64,000 bases of DNA from Microdochium bolleyi (Eukaryota > Ascomycota > Sordariomycetes > Xylariales > Microdochiaceae): contig KQ964248.1 in NCBI GenBank assembly GCA_001566295.1, forward strand, positions 2,418,001-2,482,000. The letters run 5' to 3'. Below are positions 22,115 to 32,882 of the stretch, in pieces. Each line of letters opens with the position of its first letter. The first letter of the stretch is position 1. The position numbers and the translations under genes are program-made. The notes beneath the pieces were generated by a model that made no database searches, was not told the DNA's origin, and worked only from the letters and a program-made list of their open reading frames with translations.

Positions 22115-23263
22115 AGATGTCTACCTGTAGATGAGCCCAATTAAATTAGAGCGTATAGAGCCCGAATACTATCCATATGCATACACAACTATCAACTTCA
22201 TGACATGTATGTTTGTGCATGGTCTTCCAGCAACAAAACTGATTGCCAATTAGCACCGTCTGGTTTGAATTGTTAGGACTTGATTTGCGATATGACGTAA
22301 GGCCCCCAAAACCCTGCAACCCGGGAAAGGTGGAGTCGTGTCATCGTCACATGCTTGCAACTTCTCTGCCAACGGCTCAAGTCCCGGACAGCATCGCCAA
22401 CAGGATCTCCGTGTCCTGCGGTGCCATAGGGCTGTTTGTGGCCTAGTATAGGGATCGCTGGCTTCGGGTGATCTCGTGACTGTATTCTAGAACGGGCGAC
22501 ACAGTTTTCATCGAGGGCTGCGAATCCCGATGCTGCCTAAGCATGCACGGAGCGCGAGGAAAACTTTGTGCTCGAGTAAGCTCGGTCTGCGAAAGAGGCA
22601 AAGGGCACAAGGGCGAGTGAGGGCGAATTATGCGCGGGCGCCGAACTAGATTTTAGGGGGTGACGACAGTATTTGCGGATTTCGGGCTCCAGGCTGGCCG
22701 ACTCAATCGGGCTTGTCCGACTAGCTCTAGAGAGCAGGAAGACACGAGACCACACCCCTGAATGTGCAGATCAGTGCGACTGGGCTGGCAGCTGTGGTTG
22801 GTGGCACAGCATCATCAAGGTCGCAGTCTCGGCTGCCTCCGCGAAACCCGGGCAGAGACAGCGTTGCCAATTTTAACCCAGGGCATCTCCCATCTATCGA
22901 CTCAAGTAGTTTTTACCATTCTCGCATCCATCCAGCTTGTCCAATTCTTTGTGACACACTTGGACATTTTCAAAGCATTTCTCATCTCGCAAGCGTCGCT
23001 CTGCATTGTGCCTCTGTCCCCTGTCGACATCTTTGACATTGAGGCTGTGTGCACAACCCATCGTCATCAGATCCTCAGCCACTTCAGCTGCGCGCCTGTT
23101 CAACCGACATTCTCAGACATTCTTCAGCCAGCCGGCACCCGCCTTCTTCGACGACCCGGACTGTCTCACGCCGACGACACAGGTGGAAGACAGCCACGCA
23201 CTCGATTTATCATTTCGACGACGCCGTATCCTTTCGAAGTCGAGGTTGCAAAACCCACCCACC
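22115..23263. promoter_or_regulatory. Spacer and leader upstream of PAF-acetylhydrolase-like gene
   Basis: About 1.15 kb lies between two plus-strand genes. The right part is pyrimidine-rich with CATCC/TCGCA motifs, typical of a fungal 5' leader. The downstream frame stays open from about 23006 but has no ATG before 23264. No separate gene was recognised. Confidence 0.4.
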
Positions 23264-25054
23264 ATGCCAGAGAAGACGAGCGGCTCGACAGCCGAGCGGC
23301 TTGCCGCCTACCTCTCTCGACTCAATCCTGTCCCTGGGTTCGCAGACTACACCGGCCCTTACCGGGTGGGCACAGTCGACATCGAGATCCCCGTTGCCGA
23401 CCTGCACTCTCCAGCTCCTGCGCCCGCGAACGCCGCCGACATCGACACTGTCTCCTGCCGCGTCTTTTACCCAGCGCACCCTGATGCCCAGGGCAAGCGG
23501 ATAACCTGGGTGCCTGCCCCTCAGAGACACACAATCTCTTCATATATCCAGTTTCTCGGTGCCGGACCCGCGCTCGCCAGTGCGGCCTCCTGGCTGCCCA
23601 GACATCTTCACTACACCACGATCCCTGTCATCAAGAATGCGGCGCTTCTCGAACCGAGCACCGAGAACAAGAGGTGGCCGACAGCTATCTTCTCGCACGG
23701 CCTCGGCGGCAATCGCAATGCCTACTCACAGATCGTCGGAGCTCTGGCCTCGCACGGCGTCATCGTCGTGTGTCCCGAGCACCGTGACGGCAGCTCCGTC
23801 GTGTCGTTCATCCGCGACCCTGCGGCGCAGCCAAGCCGATACTTTCGCTCGAACACATATCGCACAATCCCATACAACCGGATACCACACGATGCCACAG
23901 ACGAGATCCACGCGCTCCGAGACGACCAGCTCAGGATCCGGCTGTGGGAGATGGGCCTTATCCATGACGCCATCATGGCCATCGACGGAAAGATCGCCTT
24001 CAGAAACCTCAACACCAGCACTCCCTCGCTTGACCAGTTCGCCGGGAAGATGCACGTCCAGGAGCCCGGCAGCATGATCTTTGCAGGCCATAGCTTCGGC
24101 TCCGCGACCACAGTGCAGTTCCTCAAGTCGGTCTACTACGCTGGCCGCCCTGAGCTGGCCGAGATGCGCGAGCCTCTGTACGAGCCATCGCACGACTCTG
24201 CCATCTGCAAACAGATCACGCCCAAGAACGTCACGATCCTCCTCGACATGTGGTGCTTCCCGCTTCTGTCAAAAACCACAAAGGCGCTCCACGACCTGCC
24301 GCTGCCCGTTTACGCCGACACCCCCGAGGCGCCTGGCGGCAACGCCCTGCTGGCCATCGAGAGCCAGGACTTCTTCAAGTGGAAGGAGCACCTACACGCC
24401 ACAGCGCGGATACTGTCGCCGGACCCTTCAGCGCCAACGGTGGAACCTACGGCCTACGAGCGCCCACAGACCCGCGTCAAGCTCGCTGAGCCGCACTTCT
24501 ACTACGTCCAGAACTCGGCGCATCTGAACCAGTCTGACTTTGGCTTGCTGTTCCCGATGCTCACCAAGAAAGTCTTCGGTGCCGTCGAGCCAGAGCGCGC
24601 GATCCGACTGAATCTGCGGGCCATGCTGCAGGTCCTGCGTAACAACAACATTTCCGTGGGCCGGACGTGGGTGGGGGATCTCGTCGACGGTGACATGGTC
24701 GACAAGCTGGACGCGGCCACGAACGAGAAAGGCCCAGCTCCCGCCAACGACGGCGTGGACGACGACAAGGCCATATTTTCGCGCGACAACAACCACGGCA
24801 TCAATGTGTGGAGCTGGATCGACATCATGGGCATGGGTCACTACGTAAAGGACGAAGCAAAAAAAGAGGCAGAAGCAGACGGCACCTCGGTAGCGTCGGG
24901 CGACTCCGCAGCCGAGGCCACCGAGCCTGCGATGGCCAGCGTCATCGAGCCCAGCGTCGCCGCAGAGGAGGCTGGCGCTTCGGTCGAGAAGGCTGCTGTT
25001 AAGGACTCCCTGCAGCAGGCGACGACGCAGAGGGGATATAATGTGTCCGCTTAG
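23264..25054 (+). CDS. PAF-acetylhydrolase-like lipase
   Basis: Intronless 596-aa protein of the platelet-activating-factor acetylhydrolase (plasma/type II) alpha/beta hydrolase family, which removes short acyl groups at sn-2 of phospholipids. The N-terminal strand VGTVDIEIPVADL, the oxyanion stretch FSHGLGGNRNAYS (about residue 143), and the EHRDGSS segment match the family. The nucleophile elbow is FAGHSFGSATT (Ser in GHSFG, about 276), the acid is probably in LLDMWCFPL, and the histidine in NSAHLNQSDF. No signal peptide is seen. The C-terminal 60 residues are Ala/Glu/Val-rich and low-complexity. Start MPEKTSGS is the first ATG in a frame that stays open upstream. Substrate preference in fungi is unknown. 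Confidence 0.9.
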   Translation: MPEKTSGSTAERLAAYLSRLNPVPGFADYTGPYRVGTVDIEIPVADLHSPAPAPANAADIDTVSCRVFYPAHPDAQGKRITWVPAPQRHTISSYIQFLGAGPALASAASWLPRHLHYTTIPVIKNAALLEPSTENKRWPTAIFSHGLGGNRNAYSQIVGALASHGVIVVCPEHRDGSSVVSFIRDPAAQPSRYFRSNTYRTIPYNRIPHDATDEIHALRDDQLRIRLWEMGLIHDAIMAIDGKIAFRNLNTSTPSLDQFAGKMHVQEPGSMIFAGHSFGSATTVQFLKSVYYAGRPELAEMREPLYEPSHDSAICKQITPKNVTILLDMWCFPLLSKTTKALHDLPLPVYADTPEAPGGNALLAIESQDFFKWKEHLHATARILSPDPSAPTVEPTAYERPQTRVKLAEPHFYYVQNSAHLNQSDFGLLFPMLTKKVFGAVEPERAIRLNLRAMLQVLRNNNISVGRTWVGDLVDGDMVDKLDAATNEKGPAPANDGVDDDKAIFSRDNNHGINVWSWIDIMGMGHYVKDEAKKEAEADGTSVASGDSAAEATEPAMASVIEPSVAAEEAGASVEKAAVKDSLQQATTQRGYNVSA

Positions 25055-25909
25055 GCGTAGGCAGTGTTCCTCCTGAGTTTGGGAGCGAGCTCGTCGTGCG
25101 CAAGAGACATACGAGATTCTGAGGCGAGGTGCGCCGCGATGATGGGGACAGATTACACAGCATGGATCTCTCATGCACGGAGTATGGGATAGCATAGCGG
25201 TTGCCTTCTTTTTTTCCTTTTCTTTTTTTTGGTTTTTAGAACTTTCAAGGAGTTTTCACCTGTTTTTAGCATTTGGGAGTACTGGAAACATTAGATCAGG
25301 GGAGATTATACACCTTTTGAGCTCGAGCATCATTTTCTATCTCCATAGCGTCGCGCTTCAGCATACAAAGTACAACAAAGCGTCGATTTACGAGAATCAA
25401 CTTGCTGCTCTTTCGTGTTGCACATGGAGGCCGGTGCAGACAGAAGTGCATAGAATCATATCCGCAGAGGCCCCCCCCCCCCCCTGGTGGGCAGAATGAC
25501 GAATGTGCGGAGCGGAGCAAGTAAGCCGATGGGTCATGCAGACCGGCCGGTGATCGGCTCTCTGGACCCCCGGGGTCCTCCTCCGTGACTTCCGCCTGAC
25601 TCCGTGCTTGTTTCTCGTCTTATACGAACCCGTGTTGAATGGTGCAATACTTGGATCACATTCCCAGAACAGCAGAGACGTTAACTCGAGTAGTGGAATC
25701 AAGACAGGCGCTTGGGCACACTTTTCGCGACTAATACCCGGTCTCTGCTTCCCGGCATTTTCCACTTCATTTGTGAGCTTTTAACAAACACAGACGGCCG
25801 AGGACCACAGACGTGCACAACAGATTAACAGCAGCAGCTACACAGCCTTCAACGCGACAGAGCCAGAAAAACAAGAAAGAAAGAGACTAGCCGAGCGCAA
25901 TCTCATATT
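25055..25909. promoter_or_regulatory. Spacer upstream of the flavin oxidase gene
   Basis: About 850 bp between two plus-strand genes. It contains T-rich runs near 25205-25240 (likely the 3' end of the lipase transcript), a C14 tract at 25471-25484, and an A-rich leader before 25910. No gene was recognised. Confidence 0.4.
25471..25484 (+). repeat. Poly-C tract (14 nt)
   Basis: Fourteen consecutive C in the spacer between the lipase and the flavin oxidase gene. Simple homopolymer with no readable function. Confidence 0.85.
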
Positions 25910-27534
25910 ATGGCCGGTTCACCAGACACAACATCGCCACACATAACCCACGACGACCCCGTCCTGATCGTCGGCGCGGGCGTCTTCGGGCTCAGCCTGG
26001 CCCACGAGCTCGCGCGCCACAGAGGCTACACGAACGTCACCGTGCTCGACCGGGCTCTCCCGCCCGTGCCCGACGGCAGCAGCGTGGACATCTCGCGGAT
26101 CATCCGGTCCGAGTATGCGGACCCGCTGTACACGCGGATGGCGAAGGAGGCGATCGCGGAGTGGCGGCGGGACGTGACAGGAGAGAAAGAAGGAGGAGGA
26201 GGAGGAGGAGCAGAGGAAGAAGGCGGCTATGCGCCTTGGTATGACGAGTCCGGCTTCGTGATCATTGCGGAGGGCGATCATCATCCGTACACGGCCAAGG
26301 CGCTCGAGGAAGGGCGGAGAGATGGCAGCGGTGCAGAGAGGCAGGATCCCGGGGGGTCTCGGGCAGAAGGTTTCACGGCCGACCAGACGGACCGCAGGGT
26401 CAAGGAGCTTTACCCGGCCTGCCAGGCCCGCATGGAGGGCTACTCGGCCGTGCACAACCCGGACGGCGGGTGGGCGGACGCCGCGGGCGCGATCGCGGAG
26501 CTGGCGAGGCGGGCGAGTCGTGCTGGTGTGAGCTTTGTTACGGGCCCGAGGGGCACTGTTGAGCGGTTGAAGTACGACAACGACGGCGGCGACGGGGAGG
26601 ATCAGACACTAGCCGAGAGTCGCGGTGTGGGTGATCAAATGAGGGAAAGAAAGAGGAGAGTCGTCGGTGTCGAGACCCTCTCCGGCGAGACACTCCTCGC
26701 GTCGAAAGTGGTTCTGGCCGCGGGTGCGTGGACGAACTACCTCATCCCGGGCGTCGAGCACGCGTTCCTTGCCACGGGGCAGCCGGTCGCGTTTGTCCAG
26801 CTGACTGCCGAAGAGGCCGCGACCCTGCGGCCGAGGCATCCGGTCATCGTCAACATGTCGACAGGCGTGTTCTGCTTCCCGCCGTCGAAAGACAACGTGC
26901 TGAAAGTCGCGAGGCACGGGTATGGCTTCGCGACGACGGTGGCGCGGCCGAAGGAGCAGGATCAGCACAAGGCGCAGGAAGAGTCGGCACAGAAACGGGC
27001 GATATCCTCGCCTCGCCGGGACGCGGATAACTCGGCCTCGGGATACCTCCCCGACGATGCGGACGCCGCGCTGCGGGAGGGCTTCCGGCAGTTCTTCCCG
27101 GCGTTTGCGGACCGGGCATGGTCAAAAAGGCGGATGTGCTGGTACACGGACACGGCCAAGGGGGACTTTGTCGTGGACAACCATCCCGATGTGGAGGGTG
27201 TGTTCTTCGCCACTGGGGGTTCTGGGCAGTACGTGATCCCTTCTTCTCCTTCTTCTTCTCACTTTGGACCTTTCGACCCTCCTGAATATCTCGGTGAGTG
27301 TGAACAGGTGATTGCTAACGTTTGTCCTGCAGTGGCTTCAAGTTCCTGCCCGTGCTGGGCAAGTATATCGCGGACTGCTTCGAAGATAAGGCAAGCCCGG
27401 ACATCAGGCAGAAGTGGCGGCTGCAGCCGGCTCCTAAGGGCGAGTCTGGTATTGCGCTGTCCATGGGCGGTGATGGCAGTCGTGCAGGGCCGCCGTTGAG
27501 GACGCTGACGAGGGATGAGCAGGCGAAGTTGTGA
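25910..27534 (+). CDS. Sarcosine oxidase-like FAD oxidoreductase
   Basis: FAD-dependent amine oxidase of the DAO superfamily, resembling monomeric sarcosine oxidase and fructosyl amino acid oxidase; it would oxidise a secondary amine and release hydrogen peroxide. Exons are 25910-27228 and 27333-27534, giving 506 aa. The N-terminus has the dinucleotide fold VLIVGAGVFGLSLAHELA, then VDISRIIRSEYADPLYTRM. RRMCWYTDT holds the cysteine that carries covalent FAD in sarcosine oxidases. The intron at 27229-27332 splits GGSG|HGFKFLPVLGKYI, and splicing restores that conserved motif. A Glu/Gly-rich insert (GEKEGGGGGGAEEEGG) lies near 26182-26229. No strong peroxisomal signal is seen; the end is DEQAKL. 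The substrate cannot be decided between sarcosine, N-methyl amino acids and Amadori products. Confidence 0.88.
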
Positions 27535-27822
27535 TGCTTGCTTGTTTGGTCCGCTGCGCGCATATAAGACTTTAGCTGTAAAGACTCTTGTTCATCGAAA
27601 CTGGGGATTGACGAAGCCGAGCATATGGTGTGGAACTAGGCTTGCCGATTGGGACTTTCCTTGATACAAAACAGAATTATCGACCACCTTCATAGCTCAG
27701 ACCACACGTCAGTTTTAGCAAAGATAGACCCGAAAAATTAAACAGTCAACGGCGTAGGGTATCAAGAGGTAGTCTTCATGTGCGTCCAAGAGAGCGGTCT
27801 ACAGTGCTCATGCTGCGCGGGG

Positions 27823-29322
27823 CTAATTTGATTTGCTCTTCTTCGGCGCAGGGCTGTTGTTGCCGCTGGCCGTACCACTGCCGTTCTTACTGGCCGCGGC
27901 CATCTCCTTCTTCCTCTTCTTCCCTGCGAGCATATCGCGCTTCTCTTGCTTCCGAACAGCCTTGTCGAGGCTGCCAATAACACCCTTCTCCTGACCGCAC
28001 GGCCAGCTCTCAAAGGCAGCCGCCTCTTGTTCCGCTGTCCACTCCTGTGGTAGTACTGCGAATGTGAGATACGATGTGTGCGTCTTGATCTCGGCCTCTG
28101 TACGATGGATGAGCCGGCCCAGCATCCATGGCTTGGCGTCATCACCGTCTTGATCCTCATTCGCCACTTGGCCATTAGCAGTAACCTCGGCCTTTGCCTC
28201 GTCAACGTCCATCTCATCGTCCTCGTTGGCCCCAGCTCCCTGCGCCCGGCCATGGAACTCGCGAGCCTTCTCCTCCACCTCTCTCAGCCTCGCAAGGGCT
28301 TCAGCGACGTTGCCGGCGGTCTGATTAGTGCCACGCTCAGTAGGCATGTTGAGTCCGACGCGCTCGCGCATGACGTTGAAGCGCTTATGGGCAACCTCAA
28401 CCATTTCGATGTCCATCCACCCCAGCTGCCGCATGACCTCGACTGTTTTTGTGACCTGCTCTATGCACGGCGAGAATGTGCATAGGTATACGCTCCTATC
28501 TGCTCGTAGGGGCGATTTCCGGTTCTGGCTCGCTCTTGTCAAGTGTGGAAGAGCCTTCCAAGGAGCCGGAAGATCCAGGAATATGCAGTCAGCCTCGGGG
28601 CTTTCTCCATCTTTGACCAAGAACCCTTCATTGTAGACATCCCGGTGTGTGATGTGAACGAGGTCACGCAAGTTGTGCGCCTCGATCTCCTCCTGCATCT
28701 TCTCGAAACGTGCCTTGTCGAACTCGAAACTGAAGACTTTGCCTGTGTCCTTGCTTTCTGAATCCGGATGCCCGTTAAAGACTGCTCTTACAGCAGCATG
28801 CGTGAAGCTGCCACTTCCAGCACCGGCTTCTATTATCCGCACACCGGGACGAGCGCGGATACGGTGGAGGATGTAGCTATAGTCCGGCGTGTAGACTACC
28901 TGCGTCCTGTGCGGCAAGCTCATGGTCCATAACTCTGGCGTCGGAGCCAGCACGTGGACAAAGCCGCTGGCAGCAGTCTTGACGCCTGCAGCAGCGGTGG
29001 GCTCCTCCTCTGCCGCTGTGCTTTCCGTCATGTCCTCTGGAGCAGCCTCACCGTTCCCATCGGGCTTCTTCTTCCGGCCTCTGGAGCCGGTGTCGACGAT
29101 CGAAGCTCTGACTTGAGCACCCCATGGCACACCGATGAGCGTGGAGTGCGGGAAAGAGCCGAATCGCGTGTTGATAACGTTGCCTTCGGCGTACCCGTCA
29201 ACGGCACCAGTGCTTCCTCGGAGATACACGGGCTGCAAGTTGTCTCTAGAGAGGTGCACAAGGGCCAATGTGCCTTCTGTTGTCCTTGGCCCAGGGTCGA
29301 TGAAGGGTGATGACCGTGCCAT
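27823..29322 (-). CDS. TRM61: tRNA (adenine58-N1)-methyltransferase catalytic subunit
   Basis: Catalytic subunit of the nuclear Trm6-Trm61 complex, which makes m1A58 in the tRNA T-loop. It is an intronless 499-aa protein. The N-terminal beta domain is interrupted by a Lys-then-Glu/Ala-rich insert, followed by the SAM site ARPGVRIIEAGAGSGSFTHA (about 164), acidic FSFEFDKARF, and the catalytic-type motif FLDLPAPWKALPH (about 250). FSPCIEQV and AHKRFNVMRERVGLN are further family signatures, and the C-terminus is a Lys-rich, probably nuclear-targeting tail (KKRKKEMAAA, PAPKKSKSN). It is divergent from cysteinyl-tRNA synthetase with a 550-bp shared upstream region. The start MARSSPFIDPG is supported by the conserved region right after it; upstream in-frame codons have no homologous look. 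Confidence 0.94.
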   Translation of the reverse strand: MARSSPFIDPGPRTTEGTLALVHLSRDNLQPVYLRGSTGAVDGYAEGNVINTRFGSFPHSTLIGVPWGAQVRASIVDTGSRGRKKKPDGNGEAAPEDMTESTAAEEEPTAAAGVKTAASGFVHVLAPTPELWTMSLPHRTQVVYTPDYSYILHRIRARPGVRIIEAGAGSGSFTHAAVRAVFNGHPDSESKDTGKVFSFEFDKARFEKMQEEIEAHNLRDLVHITHRDVYNEGFLVKDGESPEADCIFLDLPAPWKALPHLTRASQNRKSPLRADRSVYLCTFSPCIEQVTKTVEVMRQLGWMDIEMVEVAHKRFNVMRERVGLNMPTERGTNQTAGNVAEALARLREVEEKAREFHGRAQGAGANEDDEMDVDEAKAEVTANGQVANEDQDGDDAKPWMLGRLIHRTEAEIKTHTSYLTFAVLPQEWTAEQEAAAFESWPCGQEKGVIGSLDKAVRKQEKRDMLAGKKRKKEMAAASKNGSGTASGNNSPAPKKSKSN

Positions 29323-29872
29323 GGTGAGGGCCCGAAGGCAATGCTGGTCTTTGGTGAATATTCCCTCTTTCCTGTCGTAGTCTTTGAGGTACAGAATACT
29401 CGAGCTCGTTCGGACAGATTGATAGCCCGATGGGACGCTGAAAGAGGCAATGGCTGTGAGAACACCCTCACATTGAAAGTTTGATATTATGACGCCAAAT
29501 CCGAGCTGGGTGGTGGAAATTTTTGAGGCGCGCTGCACTTTGCTGCATGCACAGCGATAGCGGGGCCGCTTTGCGCTAACCTCCCATTGCAGGCACGGCA
29601 GGGACCCCTGCTCTGCCTCTGTGCAGCAGCTGCCACCCCTACAGTGGAGGGGCCAGATCTGCAGGCATTGTGCGATCCTCCAGCTGTGACTCAAATCGAG
29701 GGGAAGCAAGACAACCAACTGAACAATCTGCAACTTCTGGCCGAGTCACCCTCTGGATGGAACGCTGTGATATTGCGTGACCTGTCCTCGCTCGAGTCAC
29801 CGTCGCCCGCCCGCTGACACATCTGTCTTCCACGCTTCGACCATTGCGCCTCGTGAGCTCCCGCTCGCCTAT
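29323..29872. promoter_or_regulatory. Bidirectional promoter region, TRM61 and cysteinyl-tRNA synthetase
   Basis: This 550-bp stretch lies between two divergent start codons and must contain both promoters. No specific factor site is identified. The pairing of a tRNA modification gene with a tRNA charging gene suggests possible shared control, which is inference. Confidence 0.55.
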
Positions 29873-32407
29873 ATGAAGCTCGTTGCCGGCTTCACCAGAC
29901 AGCTTCTTGTTCTCCACCACCGGCCAATTCGACGTTTTCTGCCCGCCTACAGGTTTCCCAAAGCCTACTCAGCCCTCGCCATGGACTCAATCAAGGTCCA
30001 CAACTCGCTGAAGCCCGGCGGCCCTGTGCCCTTTGTGCCCATCGAAAAGGGCAAGGTGTCCTGGTACGCTTGCGGTCCGACTGTCTACGACCAGAGCCAT
30101 CTAGGGCACGCGCGCAACTATGTCTCGACCGACATCATCCGTCGTATCCTCATGCACTACTTCGGCTTCGACGTCAAGTTTGTCATGAACTTTACCGATG
30201 TCGACGACAAGATTATCCTCAGAGCCCGGAGGAACCGCCTCCTCGAGGTCGAGAAGAAGAAGCAATACTCCAAGGACGACCTCGCGAAGCTCGGCACTGA
30301 TGCTTTCGAGGCGTATGCGAAGAGCAGTCTGCCCTTATTGCTCTCGGACGGGTCAGGTCTGACTGCGGGCAACTACACCGAGAGGAGGGACACGGCCTAC
30401 GGCAAGGTGCTGGCTGGTGGCACGCTCTCTGGAGAAGGCAAGCCGGGCGACGACGAGGCGAAGGTCAAAATGCACATTGGCAACATGGATGCGGCGGCTA
30501 AAGCAATCAGCTCGCAGCAGGTCTTTGGTGGAGCCGACGAGATCTTGCTACCATACCTCGACTCTTTGTACAAGGAATCTGTGGACACCAGCGACCAGTC
30601 CATTTTCACAGACCTGACGAAATTCATGGAGGGGGAGTTCACCGACGATATGGATAACTTGAACGTCCTCAGGCCAGACGTGGTCGTTCGTGTCACGGAA
30701 TATGTTCCCCAAATCGCCAAGTTCGTAGAGACGATTGTCGACAAGGGTTTCGCGTACGAAGCTGAAGGATCTGTTTACTTCGATATCGCAGCGTTCGAGA
30801 AGTCACCAGGCAACAAGTACGCCAGGTTGCGACCCGAAAGCAGAAATGACAAGTCCTTGCAAGAGGAAGGTGAAGGATCTCTCTCTAAGAGTCTTGGTGG
30901 AAAGAGGGGCGCCGGCGACTTCGCGCTGTGGAAGAAATCCAAAGCGGGCGAGCCATACTGGCCCAGCAAATGGGGCAATGGCCGCCCTGGTTGGCATATC
31001 GAGTGCTCCGTCATGGCCTCCGACGTGCTTGGCGGACAGATGGATCTGCACTCTGGCGGTGTCGACCTGGCCTTCCCTCACCACGACAACGAGCTGGCGC
31101 AGAGTGAGGCGTTCTACTGCCAGGGACATGAGCACACCTGGGTCAACTACTTCTTGCACATGGGCCATCTCTCGATTTCAGGATCGAAGATGTCTAAGTC
31201 GCTCAAGAACTTTCAGACCATCAAAGATGCCCTTGCGACCACATACACAGCCAGGTCGATGCGCATTGTCTTCCTCCTGGGACGGTGGAATGATGGCGTT
31301 GAGATCAGCCCAGATATGCGGCTGCAGGCGGACGGGTGGGAGAGCACGGTAAACAACTTCTTCACGAATGTCAAGTCGCTTCTAATCGAGGCCTCTGGGT
31401 CATCCTCTGCAATCAGCGAGGGTGTCAAGGATCTCAGTCTGAACGGCGAGCAGTCCACGAATGGGCTGGACACCGACTTTGAACAGGCCAAGAAGGACAT
31501 GGACACAGCGATGACGAACTCCTTCGATACACCAGCGGCCATGCGTGCTATCAGCGAACTCATCAGGAAGACGAACGTCCACATCAAGGAACACGCGGCG
31601 AACCTTGACTTGTCCAAGGTGGAGGCTGTTGCCCGCTGGGTCACCAAGATAGTTGGTATTCTCGGTCTTGACGCCAACGCGCGCCCGCCATATGACGGGC
31701 TTGGTTGGGCTTCTGCTGGTGCTACTGCGGATGTCGACCCCGCCACTGCAGTACAGCCGTACCGGACGGCATACGAGACAGTCCTCGCCGATGTGCGGAA
31801 GCTTGATCTACCTACTTCGGACACTCTGAGCGAGCTACTTGCGCGAAACCCCACACAAGACTTCGAGTCTATTGTGGCCACTGGCGTTCGAGACCCCGAG
31901 CAGCTCGGCCTAGCATATGTTCGCGCTGTTTCGAAACTTCGTGACGAGCTTCGGAAGGCCACTTCCACTGCGTCACCGGAGACAAAGAAGGCTATCCTCG
32001 ACCTCAGTGATCGCATTCGCGATTACGATTTGACAAACCTCGGCGTCTACCTGGATGACCGGCCGGATGGGCAGCCGTCGCTTATCAAGTTTGTGCCTGC
32101 CGCCGAACTGATTGCCGCCAGAGACGAGAAGGCCGCCAAGGAGGCCGAGAAGGCGCGGGCCAAGGAGGAGGCGAAGCGTGCTCGTGAGCTGGCCGAAGCT
32201 GAAAAGTGGGAGAAGGCCAAGCTGGCTCCCACGGAATTGTTCAAGAGTGATGAGCGGTATGGCGAGTGGGATGACAAGGGCATGCCTACCAAACTCAAGG
32301 ATGGGAGTGCGGTGCCCAAGAGTCAGCTCAAGAAGCTCCAGAAGGACTGGGACAGGCAGAACAAGGCGCACACTGAGTGGCAGACGAAATTCGGCTCCTC
32401 CGCCTGA
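29873..32407 (+). CDS. Cysteinyl-tRNA synthetase, probable dual-targeted
   Basis: Class I aminoacyl-tRNA synthetase charging tRNA-Cys, an intronless 844-aa protein from the first ATG. It has WYACGPTVYDQSHLGHARNY (HIGH box as HLGH, about 76-79), zinc ligands in YACGP, HIECSVM and FPHHDNE, and the KMSKS loop in GSKMSKSLKNF (about 439). The eukaryotic C-terminal part is Lys/Glu-rich. Two in-frame starts are visible: 29873 (MKLVAGFTRQLLVL...) opens a 36-residue leader with many basic and hydrophobic residues and no acidic ones, and 29981 (MDSIKVHNSLK) gives the cytosolic form. This layout is known for fungal synthetases that serve both mitochondria and cytosol from one gene; its use here is inferred. 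Confidence 0.95.
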   Translation: MKLVAGFTRQLLVLHHRPIRRFLPAYRFPKAYSALAMDSIKVHNSLKPGGPVPFVPIEKGKVSWYACGPTVYDQSHLGHARNYVSTDIIRRILMHYFGFDVKFVMNFTDVDDKIILRARRNRLLEVEKKKQYSKDDLAKLGTDAFEAYAKSSLPLLLSDGSGLTAGNYTERRDTAYGKVLAGGTLSGEGKPGDDEAKVKMHIGNMDAAAKAISSQQVFGGADEILLPYLDSLYKESVDTSDQSIFTDLTKFMEGEFTDDMDNLNVLRPDVVVRVTEYVPQIAKFVETIVDKGFAYEAEGSVYFDIAAFEKSPGNKYARLRPESRNDKSLQEEGEGSLSKSLGGKRGAGDFALWKKSKAGEPYWPSKWGNGRPGWHIECSVMASDVLGGQMDLHSGGVDLAFPHHDNELAQSEAFYCQGHEHTWVNYFLHMGHLSISGSKMSKSLKNFQTIKDALATTYTARSMRIVFLLGRWNDGVEISPDMRLQADGWESTVNNFFTNVKSLLIEASGSSSAISEGVKDLSLNGEQSTNGLDTDFEQAKKDMDTAMTNSFDTPAAMRAISELIRKTNVHIKEHAANLDLSKVEAVARWVTKIVGILGLDANARPPYDGLGWASAGATADVDPATAVQPYRTAYETVLADVRKLDLPTSDTLSELLARNPTQDFESIVATGVRDPEQLGLAYVRAVSKLRDELRKATSTASPETKKAILDLSDRIRDYDLTNLGVYLDDRPDGQPSLIKFVPAAELIAARDEKAAKEAEKARAKEEAKRARELAEAEKWEKAKLAPTELFKSDERYGEWDDKGMPTKLKDGSAVPKSQLKKLQKDWDRQNKAHTEWQTKFGSSA

Positions 32408-32882
32408 AGGCTGCCATACGTGAGATGAAGGAATAGAAACAGGCATAGCGAACGTGACTGTAAAAAAACATACAAACACACGGTCTGTTCAAGTCGAGCA
32501 CTCTTGGCGAATGATGCATAGTGAAGCTGTGTTTGATCTCGTTCGCAAAGCATGGTTCACATGATTTTCATATTTAGAAGCAGAACATGGACACCGCCAC
32601 CCGAGGTCACCGCTGCACATTGCCTGTCAGCGGCGAAACCTCAAGACTAGTATGGCTCTTCGATGAGTCCGCTCAGGATTTCACGGCTACTGTGCCGACC
32701 ATATCTGGACGTTTCCTCTTCACCCGCATGCTCTTCTGGCACAGCTGTGATATTTTCCCCCGTTGGATATCTATCTTCCCTGACGGTAACGGCGACTCCA
32801 TGCTTCCCCTCGTGCGTGTCCGATGCTCTTCTTCGACTCCGGCCCTTTCCCCTCTGCGTGGACGCAAACAAATAGTGGCTGT
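32408..32882. other. Convergent spacer, no gene
   Basis: 475 bp between the cysteinyl-tRNA synthetase stop and the SmD3 stop. It should hold both 3' untranslated regions; an A-rich stretch at 32462-32482 is visible. Small open frames overlap on both strands and none looks coding. Confidence 0.5.

Noticed and set aside
23006..23263. In-frame N-terminal extension of the PAF-acetylhydrolase-like protein
   Set aside because: There is no ATG in the extension, and the sequence has the look of a pyrimidine-rich leader.
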